This document shows positions 21,851 through 32,530 of a DNA stretch of 64,000 bases, piece by piece. The notes under the pieces were generated by a model. It did not search any database, had not been told where the DNA came from, and saw nothing but the letters and a program-made list of their open reading frames with translations. Origin of the DNA: Darksidea phi (lineage: Eukaryota; Ascomycota; Dothideomycetes; Pleosporales; Lentitheciaceae); NCBI GenBank assembly GCA_030770425.1, contig JASJFT010000112.1, forward strand, positions 62,001 through 126,000. Direction: 5' to 3'. Position 1 is the stretch's first letter. Each line of letters starts with the position of its first letter. A program made the position numbers and the translations under genes.

Positions 21851-23034
21851 TCAAGACGCTGGTCGTCTTAGTTCTAGTATATCTGCGAGCAAGACGTTGC
21901 CTTTGCCTCCCCATCCTGCCGCACCAGCTTTTACCTCGGGTCGCACACTGACATACCAACCCCATGCTCGCTTGTCGAGCTCGTCTTTACCTAAGACGTG
22001 GGACCAGGATTGGTACAGAAGGTCGAGTGATCCAAGCAGCATGCCTAGATTTTGCTCCTTAATATCCATAGCTTTCTTCTTGCCGGGGCTTTCTTGCTCG
22101 CCAGTCGGTTTCGAATTGAAAGCCTTGAGCATGTAAGCTCTGGTCGACTCTGGCCTGTAAATCGGAAGATCAGTTGCCGACGACTTTCGTTCGCCAATGG
22201 TCACTGGGCCATTCGACTTCTTCAGCGCTTCAAGATCGACACCCCAAAGCGCCGGCTCCTCGGGGATGCTAGACTCTGCTTTCACATCCTCCTGGGCATC
22301 TCCCTGGATAGTTCCTTGCGACGATGCGGGCGGCCCTTCTACTTCCTCCTCTCTCCATGTATATCCCCATCTCTTCATAACCCTAATCTGCCGGCCCATG
22401 ATCTTGATGAGAGGCTGGCCCTCGCCCCAGCCATCGTCTTCTGCAGTCTTGCCTTGTTGGATGCCAATATATTTAGCTTTGCTTTGGCTGTTGGCACTAC
22501 AAATGGCTTGGGCGAGACTCAGTCTGCTCGAAAGGGGCTGTTCGGGCATTGTGTATTTGAGTAGAGTAACGGCGAATGCAAGAACTAGCGGTGCTCGGTT
22601 GGTGTACACCACTGCTTCCTTCAGCTTGTCTTCATCGAGCTCTGCCTCTGGCAAAGCCAGCGATGCTTCAAACGTCGCAGGGTCGAGAGGCGCCCCATAC
22701 GACGGTTTTGCTTTCTTGGGTAGAGGCACCGGTACAGCTGATGGCAAGACCTCGCTCACGGATCGCTTCTTGGACACTCTTTTGGCAGCATTAAGCACTT
22801 GCCGTGCCACCTTGTCATCGCCAAACGCCGTCTTTAGGTTATCGAAATCTGCCTTGGCGATATCGGACGGTCTTGTCGCGTGAGTGGGATGCTAGACGCG
22901 AAAATGTCTGGTACTCACGTGATGAGTTTGGCACCTTGAAGGTCTTTTATCTTGCCTATCGCTTGGGCCAACGGCATCTTTGCGTCCTGCGACAGAAAGC
23001 GGAGCAGTGTTTGTACATCCTGGGTCGAGGCCAT
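21851..23034 (-). CDS. conserved fungal protein, family not recognised
   Basis: Predicted 378-aa protein from two exons (23034-22919 and 22871-21851; 47-bp intron). The join gives KLITPSDIAKADFDNLKTAF in frame. The N-terminal 70 residues are helical and resemble a small helical repeat (TLLRFLSQDAKMPLAQAIGK). A Lys/Arg-rich linker (KRVSKKRS, PLPKKAKP) suggests a nuclear location. A conserved middle block follows around LSSRLSLAQAICSANSQSKA and GWGEGQPLIKIMGRQIRVMK, ending in RWGYTWRE. The C terminus contains SWSHVLGKDELDKRAWGWYV. It looks like a conserved domain protein, but I cannot name the family and infer no function. It overlaps nothing and sits tail-to-tail four bases from the HAD gene stop. 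Confidence 0.7.
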
Positions 23035-23236
23035 TGCGGTCGGGTTGCAGCTTGTGCAGTGATGGTCTTCGCTGACCTTCACTTTAAGTGACGCGCTAGC
23101 GGCCAAGCGCACGGACCTTTCCGAATCCTCAAAACTTTTGCTGGCCGAGTGCGGGTTGGCTGTTAATTCGCCCCACCGTCAGGGCGCAATCAACATACCG
23201 CCCCAGGTATCTGGCGAGAGCGATATAACCGTCATC

Positions 23237-25381
23237 ATGGTCTTCTCCTTCTCCATCAAGCAGGTCGGAAAGGCCAAAGCAGAAGAGGATGCGAAAGCCC
23301 GCGAAGAGAAGAACGCGCTGGACAAGGTCATGGCAGACTTCATGGACGAGCACGGCGATGATGGCGGGGTTCTGGGGGAGACTGAGGAAGACCACGATGC
23401 GGAGGAAGGCGTGTTTGTGCCAATAGGCACGAAAAGGCATTTCACGGTTAGACAGAGGTCAACGAAGAGCGGGCCTGGGACTCTTGCGGCGGAACCTGGT
23501 ATGGGCTTTGCTAGGTCTGGAGGTCCTGGTGGCTTTGGCGGCTCACCTCAAGGTAGATTCGGAGCGCCTGTGCCGCGAGGACCGGCAGCTCTCGAGGGCG
23601 TGAGGGAGGAGGAGAACGTGTACACAACGGTGGTAGCCAAAGCGTCGAATCTCCCTCCTGCAATCGACAGCCGCCACGTAGCAGACCTATTCTCAGAGTT
23701 TCCGTCACTCAAAGTCGTCAAGGTCGAAAAAATTCCCCCGTCCCGACCATCAAGCCCCGCGCAAAAGCCTCGACCGTCAGCCACGATGAAGGTCATATTT
23801 GACAAAGATGCCAGTGCCCGCGATCTCGACGATGCTATGAATAAAATGAACGACAAGAAATATCTGGGAAAAGGATACTACTTGCACTTGGACCGATACC
23901 TTGGAGGTCGAACTGTGAACGCAAGGAAGCAGGAGGAGCCTTTTGGAGCCACATTCCATGAGGTGGAAACATCAAAAGGATACGCTCCTCCACCCGACCT
24001 TGGAGGTAAAAATAGGGATCGGGCGCGTGAAGAAGCGATGAACAAGCAGATGTTCGTTACCGCAAATGCACCTCCCGACCTAGCCACGCTCAGGCTCATA
24101 CACCAGACAATTGAAGGTGTTATCGAAGGCGGCACTGAGTTTGAGGCCGCCTTGATGCAGGATCCACAGGTGCAGGAAGAAGAGCGATTCGCGTGGCTGT
24201 ACAACCAGAAACATCCACTGAATCGCTACTACAGATGGCGCTTGCACGAGATAATAGCCTCCACAGCACGACCAGGCGTTTTTCACGACCAGCCCCATTG
24301 GAAAGGCCCGAAAGAACCTTTCATGGATGAATATGCTAGTGAGCTTGCGGATCTTGCTCACTCCGACGTGGCCGAAGTAAGCGACGAGGAAGAAGCAAAG
24401 CCGGTACGAGTTATGGTACCGATCGGCGACGATTATCCTGGTCGTATCGATACGGGCTACGGAGTGCTGAGTCCAAAATCGCGAGCACTGCTCATCTATC
24501 TGCTTTCTTCGATACCACCTAGCAGCCCTCTGTACGACGAAATTTCTGCCGTCTCTGCCTTCGCAATAGAACATGTCACTAAGGGTATGGACGAGGTAGT
24601 CCACCTGCTCGTAACCAATATATTCCAGCCCTTTTTCTTCTCAAAAGCCGACCCCGAGCAACGCGCAGACGTGCAGGGTGGGGAGGATGAGCCCCGCAAG
24701 CGTGGACAAATTTCGCAGCTCACTATGAATGCTTTGCGAGTCATCTCGGACGTTGCTTTTGCGGCATCAGACGAGAAGGGTGTTTGCTACAAATACGGCC
24801 TGGTCATCGGCACACAACTCGTTGAGCGGAAAGTGTTCGAGTATCTTGAGACCCTTCCGTCCCAACTGGCGATGGGTCGCATGGGCGAGACTCAATACCG
24901 AGAGGAGATCAACTTCATATTAAAGCTCTGGCGAGATGGCCATTTGTTCGATGAGCATATCGACCACTTCGACGACGCGTTCAATGCGCGGAAGAGAGAA
25001 AAAGAGCATGAAGAGCGAGAGAGAAAGCTGACAGAGAAAAGGAAGCAGAAGAAGGGCGCTGTACCACGGAAGGCCGCCGATGCAAACAGTGGCGAGGACC
25101 AAGTCAAGATGGATATTGACCAGGACGATGCGGATGCTGTGAACACACCAGATGGAGCGAACGATGGCCTTGATACATTGAACGCTCCCAACGTATCTAC
25201 TCCGATGGGGGCCGAGAACCCCCCAGAAGAGGCGCTAATCAAACCGTCGATACAGGATCTAGTTCATCAAGGGCCGAAACAGAGCGTAGCTCCTATAGAG
25301 ATACCGGGGGAGACTGCAGCTGCCAGAGCTCGACGACTGCGACCGAGAGCGGAAGATATGTTCGCCTCTGATGGGGAGTGA
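23237..25381 (+). CDS. U2 snRNP-associated SURP protein (SR140-like)
   Basis: Single-exon 714-aa nuclear splicing factor. Domain order matches SR140/U2SURP: an N-terminal acidic region; an RRM at about residues 127-215 (VYTTVVAKASNLPPAIDSRH, KYLGKGYYLHLDRYL); a SURP module at about 284-338 (LRLIHQTIEGVIEGG, EERFAWLYNQKHPLNRYYRW); a CID-type helical domain at about 410-555 (SRALLIYLLSSIPPSSPLYD, INFILKLWRDGHLFD); and a charged C-terminal coiled coil. SR140 associates with the U2 snRNP, and its CID is of the RNA polymerase II CTD-interacting class. The 23237 ATG is the first in frame; upstream codons are open but lack an ATG. The gap to the divergent 378-aa gene is only 202 bp, so the two promoters overlap. 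Confidence 0.88.
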   Translation: MVFSFSIKQVGKAKAEEDAKAREEKNALDKVMADFMDEHGDDGGVLGETEEDHDAEEGVFVPIGTKRHFTVRQRSTKSGPGTLAAEPGMGFARSGGPGGFGGSPQGRFGAPVPRGPAALEGVREEENVYTTVVAKASNLPPAIDSRHVADLFSEFPSLKVVKVEKIPPSRPSSPAQKPRPSATMKVIFDKDASARDLDDAMNKMNDKKYLGKGYYLHLDRYLGGRTVNARKQEEPFGATFHEVETSKGYAPPPDLGGKNRDRAREEAMNKQMFVTANAPPDLATLRLIHQTIEGVIEGGTEFEAALMQDPQVQEEERFAWLYNQKHPLNRYYRWRLHEIIASTARPGVFHDQPHWKGPKEPFMDEYASELADLAHSDVAEVSDEEEAKPVRVMVPIGDDYPGRIDTGYGVLSPKSRALLIYLLSSIPPSSPLYDEISAVSAFAIEHVTKGMDEVVHLLVTNIFQPFFFSKADPEQRADVQGGEDEPRKRGQISQLTMNALRVISDVAFAASDEKGVCYKYGLVIGTQLVERKVFEYLETLPSQLAMGRMGETQYREEINFILKLWRDGHLFDEHIDHFDDAFNARKREKEHEERERKLTEKRKQKKGAVPRKAADANSGEDQVKMDIDQDDADAVNTPDGANDGLDTLNAPNVSTPMGAENPPEEALIKPSIQDLVHQGPKQSVAPIEIPGETAAARARRLRPRAEDMFASDGE

Positions 25382-26165
25382 ATGCTAGTTTGTTACACTT
25401 TCTGTCTTCCGTGTTTGCATCTAGCTTCTCAACGCGGTTGCGGTAGGCTTGCGGTCTCTGCGGGATGCACATGTCTACTCTGGCGAGACGTGATTCTGGA
25501 TTAGAATAGGTCTGTAATGGGCTTTGAGATACCCTATGATGGCCTCCCTTTGGGGGTTATGTATAGTCTTAGCTGCGCAGTTTGTAGGCAGGAGATGCGT
25601 TTATAGGAATGAAGCTAACAACACTACGAAACTGACAATGCGTAATATGCTTCAATCAATACTAATGCCACGATCCAAATCCGTGATTGGGCCCGTTCTC
25701 TAGAGTGTAGTACATCGTGGAGAGTTCAAGCACAGCAATTGATCCAATCAGAGAACCCCGCACCTGCAGGCCCTCGCTTGACAACATGAGAGCTCGCGAA
25801 GTCGCCGCCCGTCTCCACCACACCGCATCCCGCCTTGTTCTGCTCACTGCCTATGACTGATATGCGCGAGGCTTGCTGAGGGCGTCGACTTATCACGCGC
25901 CTTCGTGCCCCTCTCGTGACTGGTCCTTGCACCAGATTTGGCCTCGCCTTTGGCCTCACCTCTCCACACCCCACACCCCGAAACCTTCACCGCACTTCGC
26001 ACTGTCCGGTGTTGCCACCACACAAGCCTTGTCAACACCCTCTCCCCACCTGGCGGCTTGCTCCTGGTTGGACTGGCCCGCGAAGACGTCGAGCTCAAGC
26101 GTGCGGCGGCCAAGCTCCGTCCCGCTCTCCGCACTCTCTCCGCATCACCTCCGCAGCGTCTAATC
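25382..26165. other. gene-free interval
   Basis: About 780 bp between two genes in the same orientation. The right half is C-rich with CCACACC/CCCCAC runs typical of a pyrimidine-rich fungal promoter. The left half is presumably SR140 3' UTR. Open frames here lack starts or domains. Confidence 0.4.
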
Positions 26166-27958
26166 ATGCCCTGCTTCCTGGGCCTCGCAGTCAGCATCCA
26201 CACGCCGTCTGGCCCACTGCCTGAGCACTCGGTGCAGAAGCAGTCCAGAGCACACCGTATCACGTCGTACATCCCCGTGCCACCCGCGAAAACACCCGCT
26301 GGCTCAACCAAGCCGGAGCAGTCAACCTTTGCTATTTCAATCACACTGCTCACCCCAGGTCTTCATGTGCCGTACTCTACTCCAAAGCCGACGGCTGACG
26401 ACCCCCACCCCCGCCCGAAAGTTGTCGCCGGCCTGCCAGCCTTCAGCAGCAGCGAGCGGGGCAAGAGCCCAGTGATAGCACCATATAAGCCTCTCACTTC
26501 GTCGCCGAACGAGACCATTGCTGCATACATATACTTCGATGGTAGGGCAAAAGAGGAAGTAGCGACGCTGCTGAGGCGCGGCGAAGAGACGTGGGTGAAC
26601 TCACGGTGGGTCAGTGTTCCCGAGTCTGAGGGTGGCGGCCTAGCTGAACGCGAATTCCTATTTCGCGAAGTCGGGCTCGAGCGGTGGCTCAACGGCCTGG
26701 ATCTCGAAGGCAAAGACGTCGCCGCTACAATCGAGCGGAGAAAGCAGCGCCTGGAGAAGAAGCGGCGGAAACGGAGGGAGGCCAAGGCCAGCGATGAGGA
26801 CGAATCCAGGATGAGTAACGGTGTGTTGAGATATGGCGAGAACAAAGATGCGCCCGTAGAGACGCTATCCGGCAACGAAGACTTCTTCACGTCAGATTCA
26901 GACTCAGATGATGAGCCACCCCAACCCGAGGCTGCAGGTCAAATCAAGGTCGCGCTCTTCCGCGTGCTAGCGAGTGGTGAGATCAAGCGTGGAGAGTATT
27001 CTCCGCAGTTTGACGCACACGACGACGACGAGGCCGCGCAGAACGGGGGCGGTGAGGGCGAGGACGTTGACCACACCACGAGTTTCGCAAAGCCAAAGAC
27101 TCTGGATCCTAAGTCGATTAGTACTCAGACTGTGACGGGCATTGATCCTCCGGATAAGCCATATGCTGTCTTTACGTTCCTATATCGCGGAGAGCGTACG
27201 TTTGCAATCCATCACGGTACGCCCAGCTAACAATTTCCAGGTCAACTTCGCAAGATGGGCATCTTAACCCCAGAAAAGGCGGAGGCCTCACCCGTTGCTG
27301 CGCGGAGGAAGTCGACAGGTCTAGATTTCAGCACTTTGAAGCCACTAAATGCGACCACAGGCACGAAGAACTTTGGCGGTTACAGGGATAAAGATGGGAA
27401 AGCCAAGAAAAAGAGCGACGACGCCATGGACAGTGATGCCGATGACGAGGACGAGATCAACGTTGAGGAACCAGATGACGATAAGGACCCCAGCGGTACA
27501 GGAATGCTTTCACCTGATGATGCTATAAGACAGGGCGAACTTGCTGAGGGTGTTAGGAAGATCAAGGTGAGCAATTACACTTGGACTTCTCATTCGCTCT
27601 TCTAACTTGACAGTTAAAACGCCAACACTCCGCCGAACCTCTAAATCCAGTGGCATCCTCAGTCAACCGTGGCGTCTCAGGATCGCCCATATCCGGCACG
27701 CCTGTCTCGACCAGTGACGCAACAGCCGAAGCGTCAACGGCGCCCAAAACATCCGTACCAGATCTCGGTACAGAGGGTACGGTAGGCTCCCCGTTCAAGA
27801 AGCACCGTGCCTCCCTTCCTGGCTTCGACGACGGCGTTCGCAAGAGTTTGGGAGCTACGCTCGCAAGCACACAGAAAGAGAGGGGCAATTCAGAGGGTAG
27901 TATTCCCGCCGACCCGAGTATAGCGGAGACGAAGATGGAGGAGGACGAAGAGTTGTGA
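26166..27958 (+). CDS. DUF7918-domain protein
   Basis: Predicted 566-aa protein from three exons (26166-27195, 27241-27566, 27614-27958). The N-terminal domain begins MPCFLGLAVSIHTPSGPLPE and contains AAYIYFDGRAKEEVATLLRR followed by GEETWVNSRWVS, matching the fungal DUF7918 fold of unknown function. A basic helix (RKQRLEKKRRKRREAK) at about residue 200 could be a nuclear localisation signal. A second conserved block around GQIKVALFRVLASGEIKRGE ends in FTFLYRGER, and the splice continues QLRKMGILTPE. The first intron is 45 bp with GCTAAC; a competing downstream GT would leave an impossibly short 24-bp intron. The C terminus is acidic and Ser-rich. Likely nuclear; role unknown. Confidence 0.75.
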
Positions 27959-28634
27959 CTCTGGGACTGGAGGATGCAGAGCGCGCTGGGTTGATGCATG
28001 TACTCATCAGCATGGGTGAGCAGATGTTGAGAAACATGTTGGACACAGAAAGCACGCGAACAGCAGCACATACCGCACACGGCGTTTTCAACTTCTAGAC
28101 CATGTCTATATCACGGCGAAATGATCTGGATCAAACCAGATCGGCCGGCGAATCGAATCGAACAGATGGCTTGGTGTCTTTTCGGCGCATTGGGGCCCAA
28201 CTCGTGAAAACTTCGGTGGCTGGATTGGAGCTTGGATAAGAGTATCTGTGCTATCCGTACCCATTTCGTTTGCTCTGTAGTACTGGCTTTTGGAGAGCTA
28301 CCAGTTATACTCAACACTTTTTCTTTTGTCTGTCTTGTGATTTGCGCGGTGGATGAGGCAGCGATGGGTATATGTGCATTGGTCGTCACGTGGCGGAATT
28401 TCAAGTCAAGGCATGGCCGTGGATGGGCGGCAGCAGACCAAGGAGGCTTAGTATGATTAACATAGGGACAGCAAATGTAGTAGTACCCTGATGCTTGCCT
28501 TTTCAGATGCATCTGTAAAGACATTTATATACCGTCTACTATTACCAAATGCTCTAAATAGTGAGAGCAAGACGACTAACGATGTTCAACAAGTCTCGCA
28601 GCTAGTGTCTTCGTGCAAGCCCTAGTCAAGTATA
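27959..28634. other. gene-free interval between convergent genes
   Basis: About 680 bp between the stop codons of two convergent genes. It is expected to contain both 3' UTRs. No coding region or repeat could be supported. Confidence 0.4.
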
Positions 28635-30016
28635 TCAAAGTTTGAAATCTGCATTAGCAATCTCCCAGCCTACAGCACCATTCGTCTTCCTAAGAGCTAA
28701 CTTTTCCGCTAGCGCTACTTTTCTGTCCTTATTCCTCTCCGTACAAAGCTCAAATATGGTGCTCAAGTTGAAAACCAAGGAGTGGAAAGGTGGTGCCTCG
28801 TCAACGAGCTCGATAAGCAATTCTCGTGCTTCGGAGATGTGACCTGTATAGAGCAAGCACACAGCTAGGTTCTGCGTTATCATAGCATCTTCCGGGAAAT
28901 TGTGGTGCAAGGCCTGGAAGGACAAGGTCGCCGAGGTGTACTCCGAGTTTGCAAGCTGCAGTAGAGCGTCCAGTGTGCCGTCCACCGCTTCGTCCGACGC
29001 TATTTCCAAGGCGGAAGCGAGACAGCGACGGGCAGATTGTATGTCCCCAACGCGCAGCCAGACCAGTGTTTCCATGATCAATAGCTCGCGGGAGTCTGAC
29101 GCTTCTGATAAGGTAGCCAGATGTCGCCCTGCGCTTTCAGGATCGCCCATCTCTACCAACATGTTAGCGACGCGTATTCCACAGTCGCGTAAGCGTGCCC
29201 GCCAGAGCGCTTTATCGCCGTCTGAGTTGGCTTTGAGGAGGTTTTCGCGGCATTCGCGAGCCAGCTCGTAGTAGCCCATGATGCCTTTGCGCCATTCGCC
29301 GTATCCAAGGGCGGCTAGTCGGACGACGAGGAGGCGAAGGTCCCATGGGACGATGTGGGCACCTGTGAGAGGGTGTCGGTAAAAGGCGCTGTTCAGGTCA
29401 CCGAGGACCTTGGACTCCTGGGCGGCGAGGGCATGCTCCGAGATCAGACAGAGACATGCTAGCCGGACGTGCACGAGGTGGAAGAGCGTCTCGTAGTCTG
29501 TGGGTGCTGTTGCGGCGACGATGCGGCGTGATGCGGCGATGGCAGCCAGACGGTAGTGGCCCGACTGCAGCAGCGTGTCCAGCGGCGCCGACACCAGAGG
29601 AATATCTGGCGCGTTCAGAAACGGCGGCGGGAGGTTTGTAGCGGGCAGCACATGGTATGCCTGCGGGTCTTGGATGAAGGAGTAGTCTTTCGGCGGCATG
29701 TCCGTGACGGGACTCTTCACGCCATCGTGCGGTGATAGCAGAGACGACTCAGCCCGCGCCGGCGACAGGACGCGTTCAAGGCGGGGAGTCGGAGAGGGGG
29801 TGCGGGTGCTGATGCTGGGCGTGCTCTCGGTCAGCGGACTGCAGGGTGTCGTCAGCGCACATGCCGACGGTAACGGCTGAATGGGAGTCGTACTCGTCTA
29901 TGTCGGTGTCGAGGGGCCCCTTTGTCGATCGGCGGGGGATGGCGACTGAGGGCGCGTGAGTAGGGCAGCACGGCAGCACAGTCATACGAGGAAGCGCATA
30001 CCTCGCCGCCGCTCAT
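28635..30016 (-). CDS. TRAPPC12-like TPR protein
   Basis: Predicted 425-aa helical-repeat protein, best modelled as 30016-30002 (MSGGE) joined to 29897-28635. The body has TPR-like helices throughout (LLQSGHYRLAAIAASRRIV; LAVCLLYTGHISEARELLIE). The FNLSTIFELCTERNKDRK segment and the C-terminal YEIA-like end (VGWEIANADFKL) are typical of TRAPPC12, a subunit of the TRAPP III tethering complex in ER-Golgi and autophagy traffic. The N-terminal 90 residues are disordered, with repeated SP/TP sites (SPLTESTPSISTRTPSPTPR). An upstream acceptor of the first intron would read SPSPADRQRGPSTPT and then a stop, so the distal acceptor is preferred. A start at the internal MPPKDYSF (29699) remains possible. 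Confidence 0.72.
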
Positions 30017-30350
30017 CACCGCTTGCGACACGGCCGTGGCTCCGGGGACGTTCTGGGGGGTGGTGCGGAAGGTCCATGGCCGGCGATGTGGTGTGCTCTG
30101 TCAAGGTGCAAGTTGCCAACCGTCGTGCCGACTTCGGGCGGGGCGAGGGACAGCGGGCCAATCACGCGCCGTGCGTTGGCCCGCCGCTGTCGCAGGCGGC
30201 CCTTGCGTTTAGATTTGCGTCGCCTGTGTGCGGAGCCCTCGTTGACTCAATACAATTCGTGCTGGTAGCAAATAAGACACCCATCCCCACGCTCTCCACT
30301 CCGGCCTTTCTTTTTCCTCTTCTCCAGTCCGCGTGGACGCCCGCGTAGCC
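30017..30350. promoter_or_regulatory. bidirectional promoter, TRAPPC12-like / ILV2
   Basis: A 334-bp GC-rich gap between the two divergent start codons, necessarily holding both core promoters. It contains one perfect TGACTCA site close to the ILV2 side and a pyrimidine-rich run (tttctttttcctcttctcc) just upstream of the ILV2 ATG, as is common at fungal transcription starts. Confidence 0.6.
30243..30249. promoter_or_regulatory. TGACTCA, Gcn4/CpcA-type site
   Basis: A perfect TGACTCA heptamer lies 102-108 bp upstream of the ILV2 ATG. In ascomycetes this is the binding core of the amino-acid-starvation activator Gcn4/Cpc1/CpcA, which is known to induce branched-chain amino-acid genes. Regulation of this gene by it is inference. 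The site is also about 230 bp from the divergent TRAPPC12-like start. Confidence 0.5.
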
Positions 30351-32530
30351 ATGCAGTCACGCACGACCGCCATCCACGCCTTGAAGGGCACGCGATGTTT
30401 TTCCTCTTCCCAGCTACGACCCGCCGTCTCTCCCTACCGGAGAGCTGCCCAAGCTGCGACCACGAAAGTCGTCAAGGAAGATGGGAGAAGGCCACAGAGC
30501 ACCGCTGCGGCGGCCAAGACGAAGACCGACTCGCGCCCACGACCGTCGCCCGCCTTCAATCGACAGGACTATGACGTGCAGCCGTTGAAGCAGCGGCAAC
30601 CCGAGATGGACCACTCGTTTGTGGGCATGAAAGGCGGCGAGATCTTCCACGAGATGATGCTCCGTCAAGGCGTCAAGCATATGTGTATGTCGCTGCCCTC
30701 CCTGACCAATTGGTTTGGCCGTTGGAAGTTGATGTACTGATTCGACTAGTTGGCTACCCCGGCGGTGCCATTCTCCCCGTCTTCGACGCCATCTACAACT
30801 CGCCCCACTTCGACTTCATCCTCCCGCGGCACGAGCAGGGCGCCGGCCACATGGCCGAGGGTTATGCCCGCGCAAGTGGCAAGCCCGGTGTTGTCCTCGT
30901 CACCTCTGGCCCCGGCGCCACCAATGTCGTTACACCCATGCAGGACGCGCTGATGGACGGCACGCCAATGGTCGTCTTCTGCGGACAGGTCGTGACGAAT
31001 GCAATTGGGTCGGATGCGTTCCAGGAGGCGGACACGATTGGCATCACGCGCGCATGCACAAAGTGGAATGTCATGGTGAAGAACATTGCTGAGCTGCCCA
31101 GGAGAATCAACGAAGCTTTCGAGATTGCCACGACGGGGCGCCCAGGCCCTGTCCTCGTCGACCTGCCGAAAGACGTCACCGGCGCTGTGCTCACACGACC
31201 GATCCCCATGGCCAGCTCTCTCCCCACGCATCCGAGCGCAGCTACCCTGGCCGCTAAGGAACTGAGCAGGAAACAGCTGGACACGTCCATTCGGCGCTCT
31301 GCCCGTCTGATCAACATGGCAAAGAAGCCCGTCATCTACGCGGGGCAGGGTATGATCAGCACACCAGAGGGCCCCAAGCTGCTGAAGGAGCTGGCGGACA
31401 AGGCTCAGATTCCGGTGACGACCACTCTCCAGGGCTTGGGCGGATTCAACGAGCATGATGAGAAGTCTCTACACATGCTGGGTATGCACGGCTCGGCGTA
31501 CGCCAATATGGCCATGCAAGAGGCCGACCTCATCATCGCTCTCGGTGCCCGTTTCGACGATCGTGTGACCCTAAGCGTCGCAAAGTTTTGCCCGGCTGCG
31601 AAAGCCGCGGCGGCGGAAGGCCGAGGCGGCATTATCCACTTTGAAATCATGCCCAAGAACATCAACAAGGTCGTGCAGGCGACCGAGGCCGTTGAAGGCG
31701 ACGTCGTGACAAACATCGCCCAACTCCTTCCTCTGGTCAAGGAGGTCAAGGAGCGGCCCGAGTGGTTTGCACAGATAAAGGACTGGAAGGCTCGGTTCCC
31801 CTGGGCCTTTGAGCGCGAGGGTCCAAACGGCAAAATCAAGCCCCAGACTATCATGGAGACGCTATCGAAACTCACCGAGCCGATCAAGGCGGAGACTGTC
31901 ATCACGACCGGTGTCGGCCAGCATCAGATGTGGGCTGCTCAGCACTACCGGTGGACGCATCCACGCACCATGATCACTTCTGGTGGCCTGGGCACCATGG
32001 GTTACGGTCTGCCTGCAGCCATCGGCGCAAAGGTCGCTCGCCCCGATGCTCTCGTCATCGACATTGATGGTGACTCCTCCTTCAGCATGACCTTGACCGA
32101 GCTCTCCACCGCCGCCGAGTTCGGCATTGGTGTCAAGATCATCATCCTCAACAACGAGGAACAGGGCATGGTCACTCAGTGGCAATCTCTGTTCTACGAA
32201 GACCGCTTTGCCCACACGCACCAGCGCAATGCAGACTTTGTGAAGCTCGGTGACGCAATGGGCGTTCAGGCGCAGCGATGCTCGAAGCCCGAAGAGCTGG
32301 AGGAGTCTCTCAAATGGCTGATCAACTCCGAGGGTCCAGCGCTCTTGGAGGTTGTGACGGATCAAAAGGTTCCAGTACTACCCATGGTCCCAGCGGGCAA
32401 CGGCCTACATGAGTTCTTGGTCTATGATGAAGGTATGTTGTCGTTCCTATTTCGCAGACGTGCTGCTGACAACTACACAGAAACCCAGAAGAAGAAGAGA
32501 GAGCAGACGAGGGAGAGATCGGGGCGCTAA
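30351..32530 (+). CDS. ILV2: acetolactate synthase catalytic subunit, mitochondrial
   Basis: Predicted 688-aa ThDP- and FAD-dependent enzyme catalysing the first common step of Val/Leu/Ile synthesis. Exons are 30351-30684, 30750-32432 and 32481-32530. The Arg/Ser/Ala-rich N terminus (MQSRTTAIHALKGTRCFSSS) is a mitochondrial presequence. Family blocks: GYPGGAILPVFDAI; HEQGAGHMAEGYARA with the catalytic Glu; KWNVMVKN; and the ThDP motif DIDGDSSFSM...ILNNEEQG. The first donor GTATGT was chosen because it restores KHMFGYPGG. The second intron is 48 bp, a multiple of three without stops, so retention would add 16 residues. Residue 193 is Val where the yeast enzyme has Pro192, a known sulfonylurea-resistance position. 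Residues matching yeast Trp586 (VTQWQS) are unchanged. The regulatory subunit ILV6 is not in the window. Confidence 0.97.

Noticed and set aside
27217..27240. 24-bp intron in the DUF7918 gene
   Set aside because: Too short for a spliceosomal intron; the upstream GTACGT donor gives a normal 45-bp intron with the same acceptor and an open frame.
29898..29900. Nonsense codon in the TRAPPC12-like N terminus taken as a pseudogene mark
   Set aside because: The TAG is the end of a usable splice acceptor; splicing there removes it and keeps frame.
30746..31456. Long minus-strand open frame across ILV2
   Set aside because: It is the antisense shadow of a highly conserved, GC-biased ILV2 exon; it has no domain or plausible promoter.
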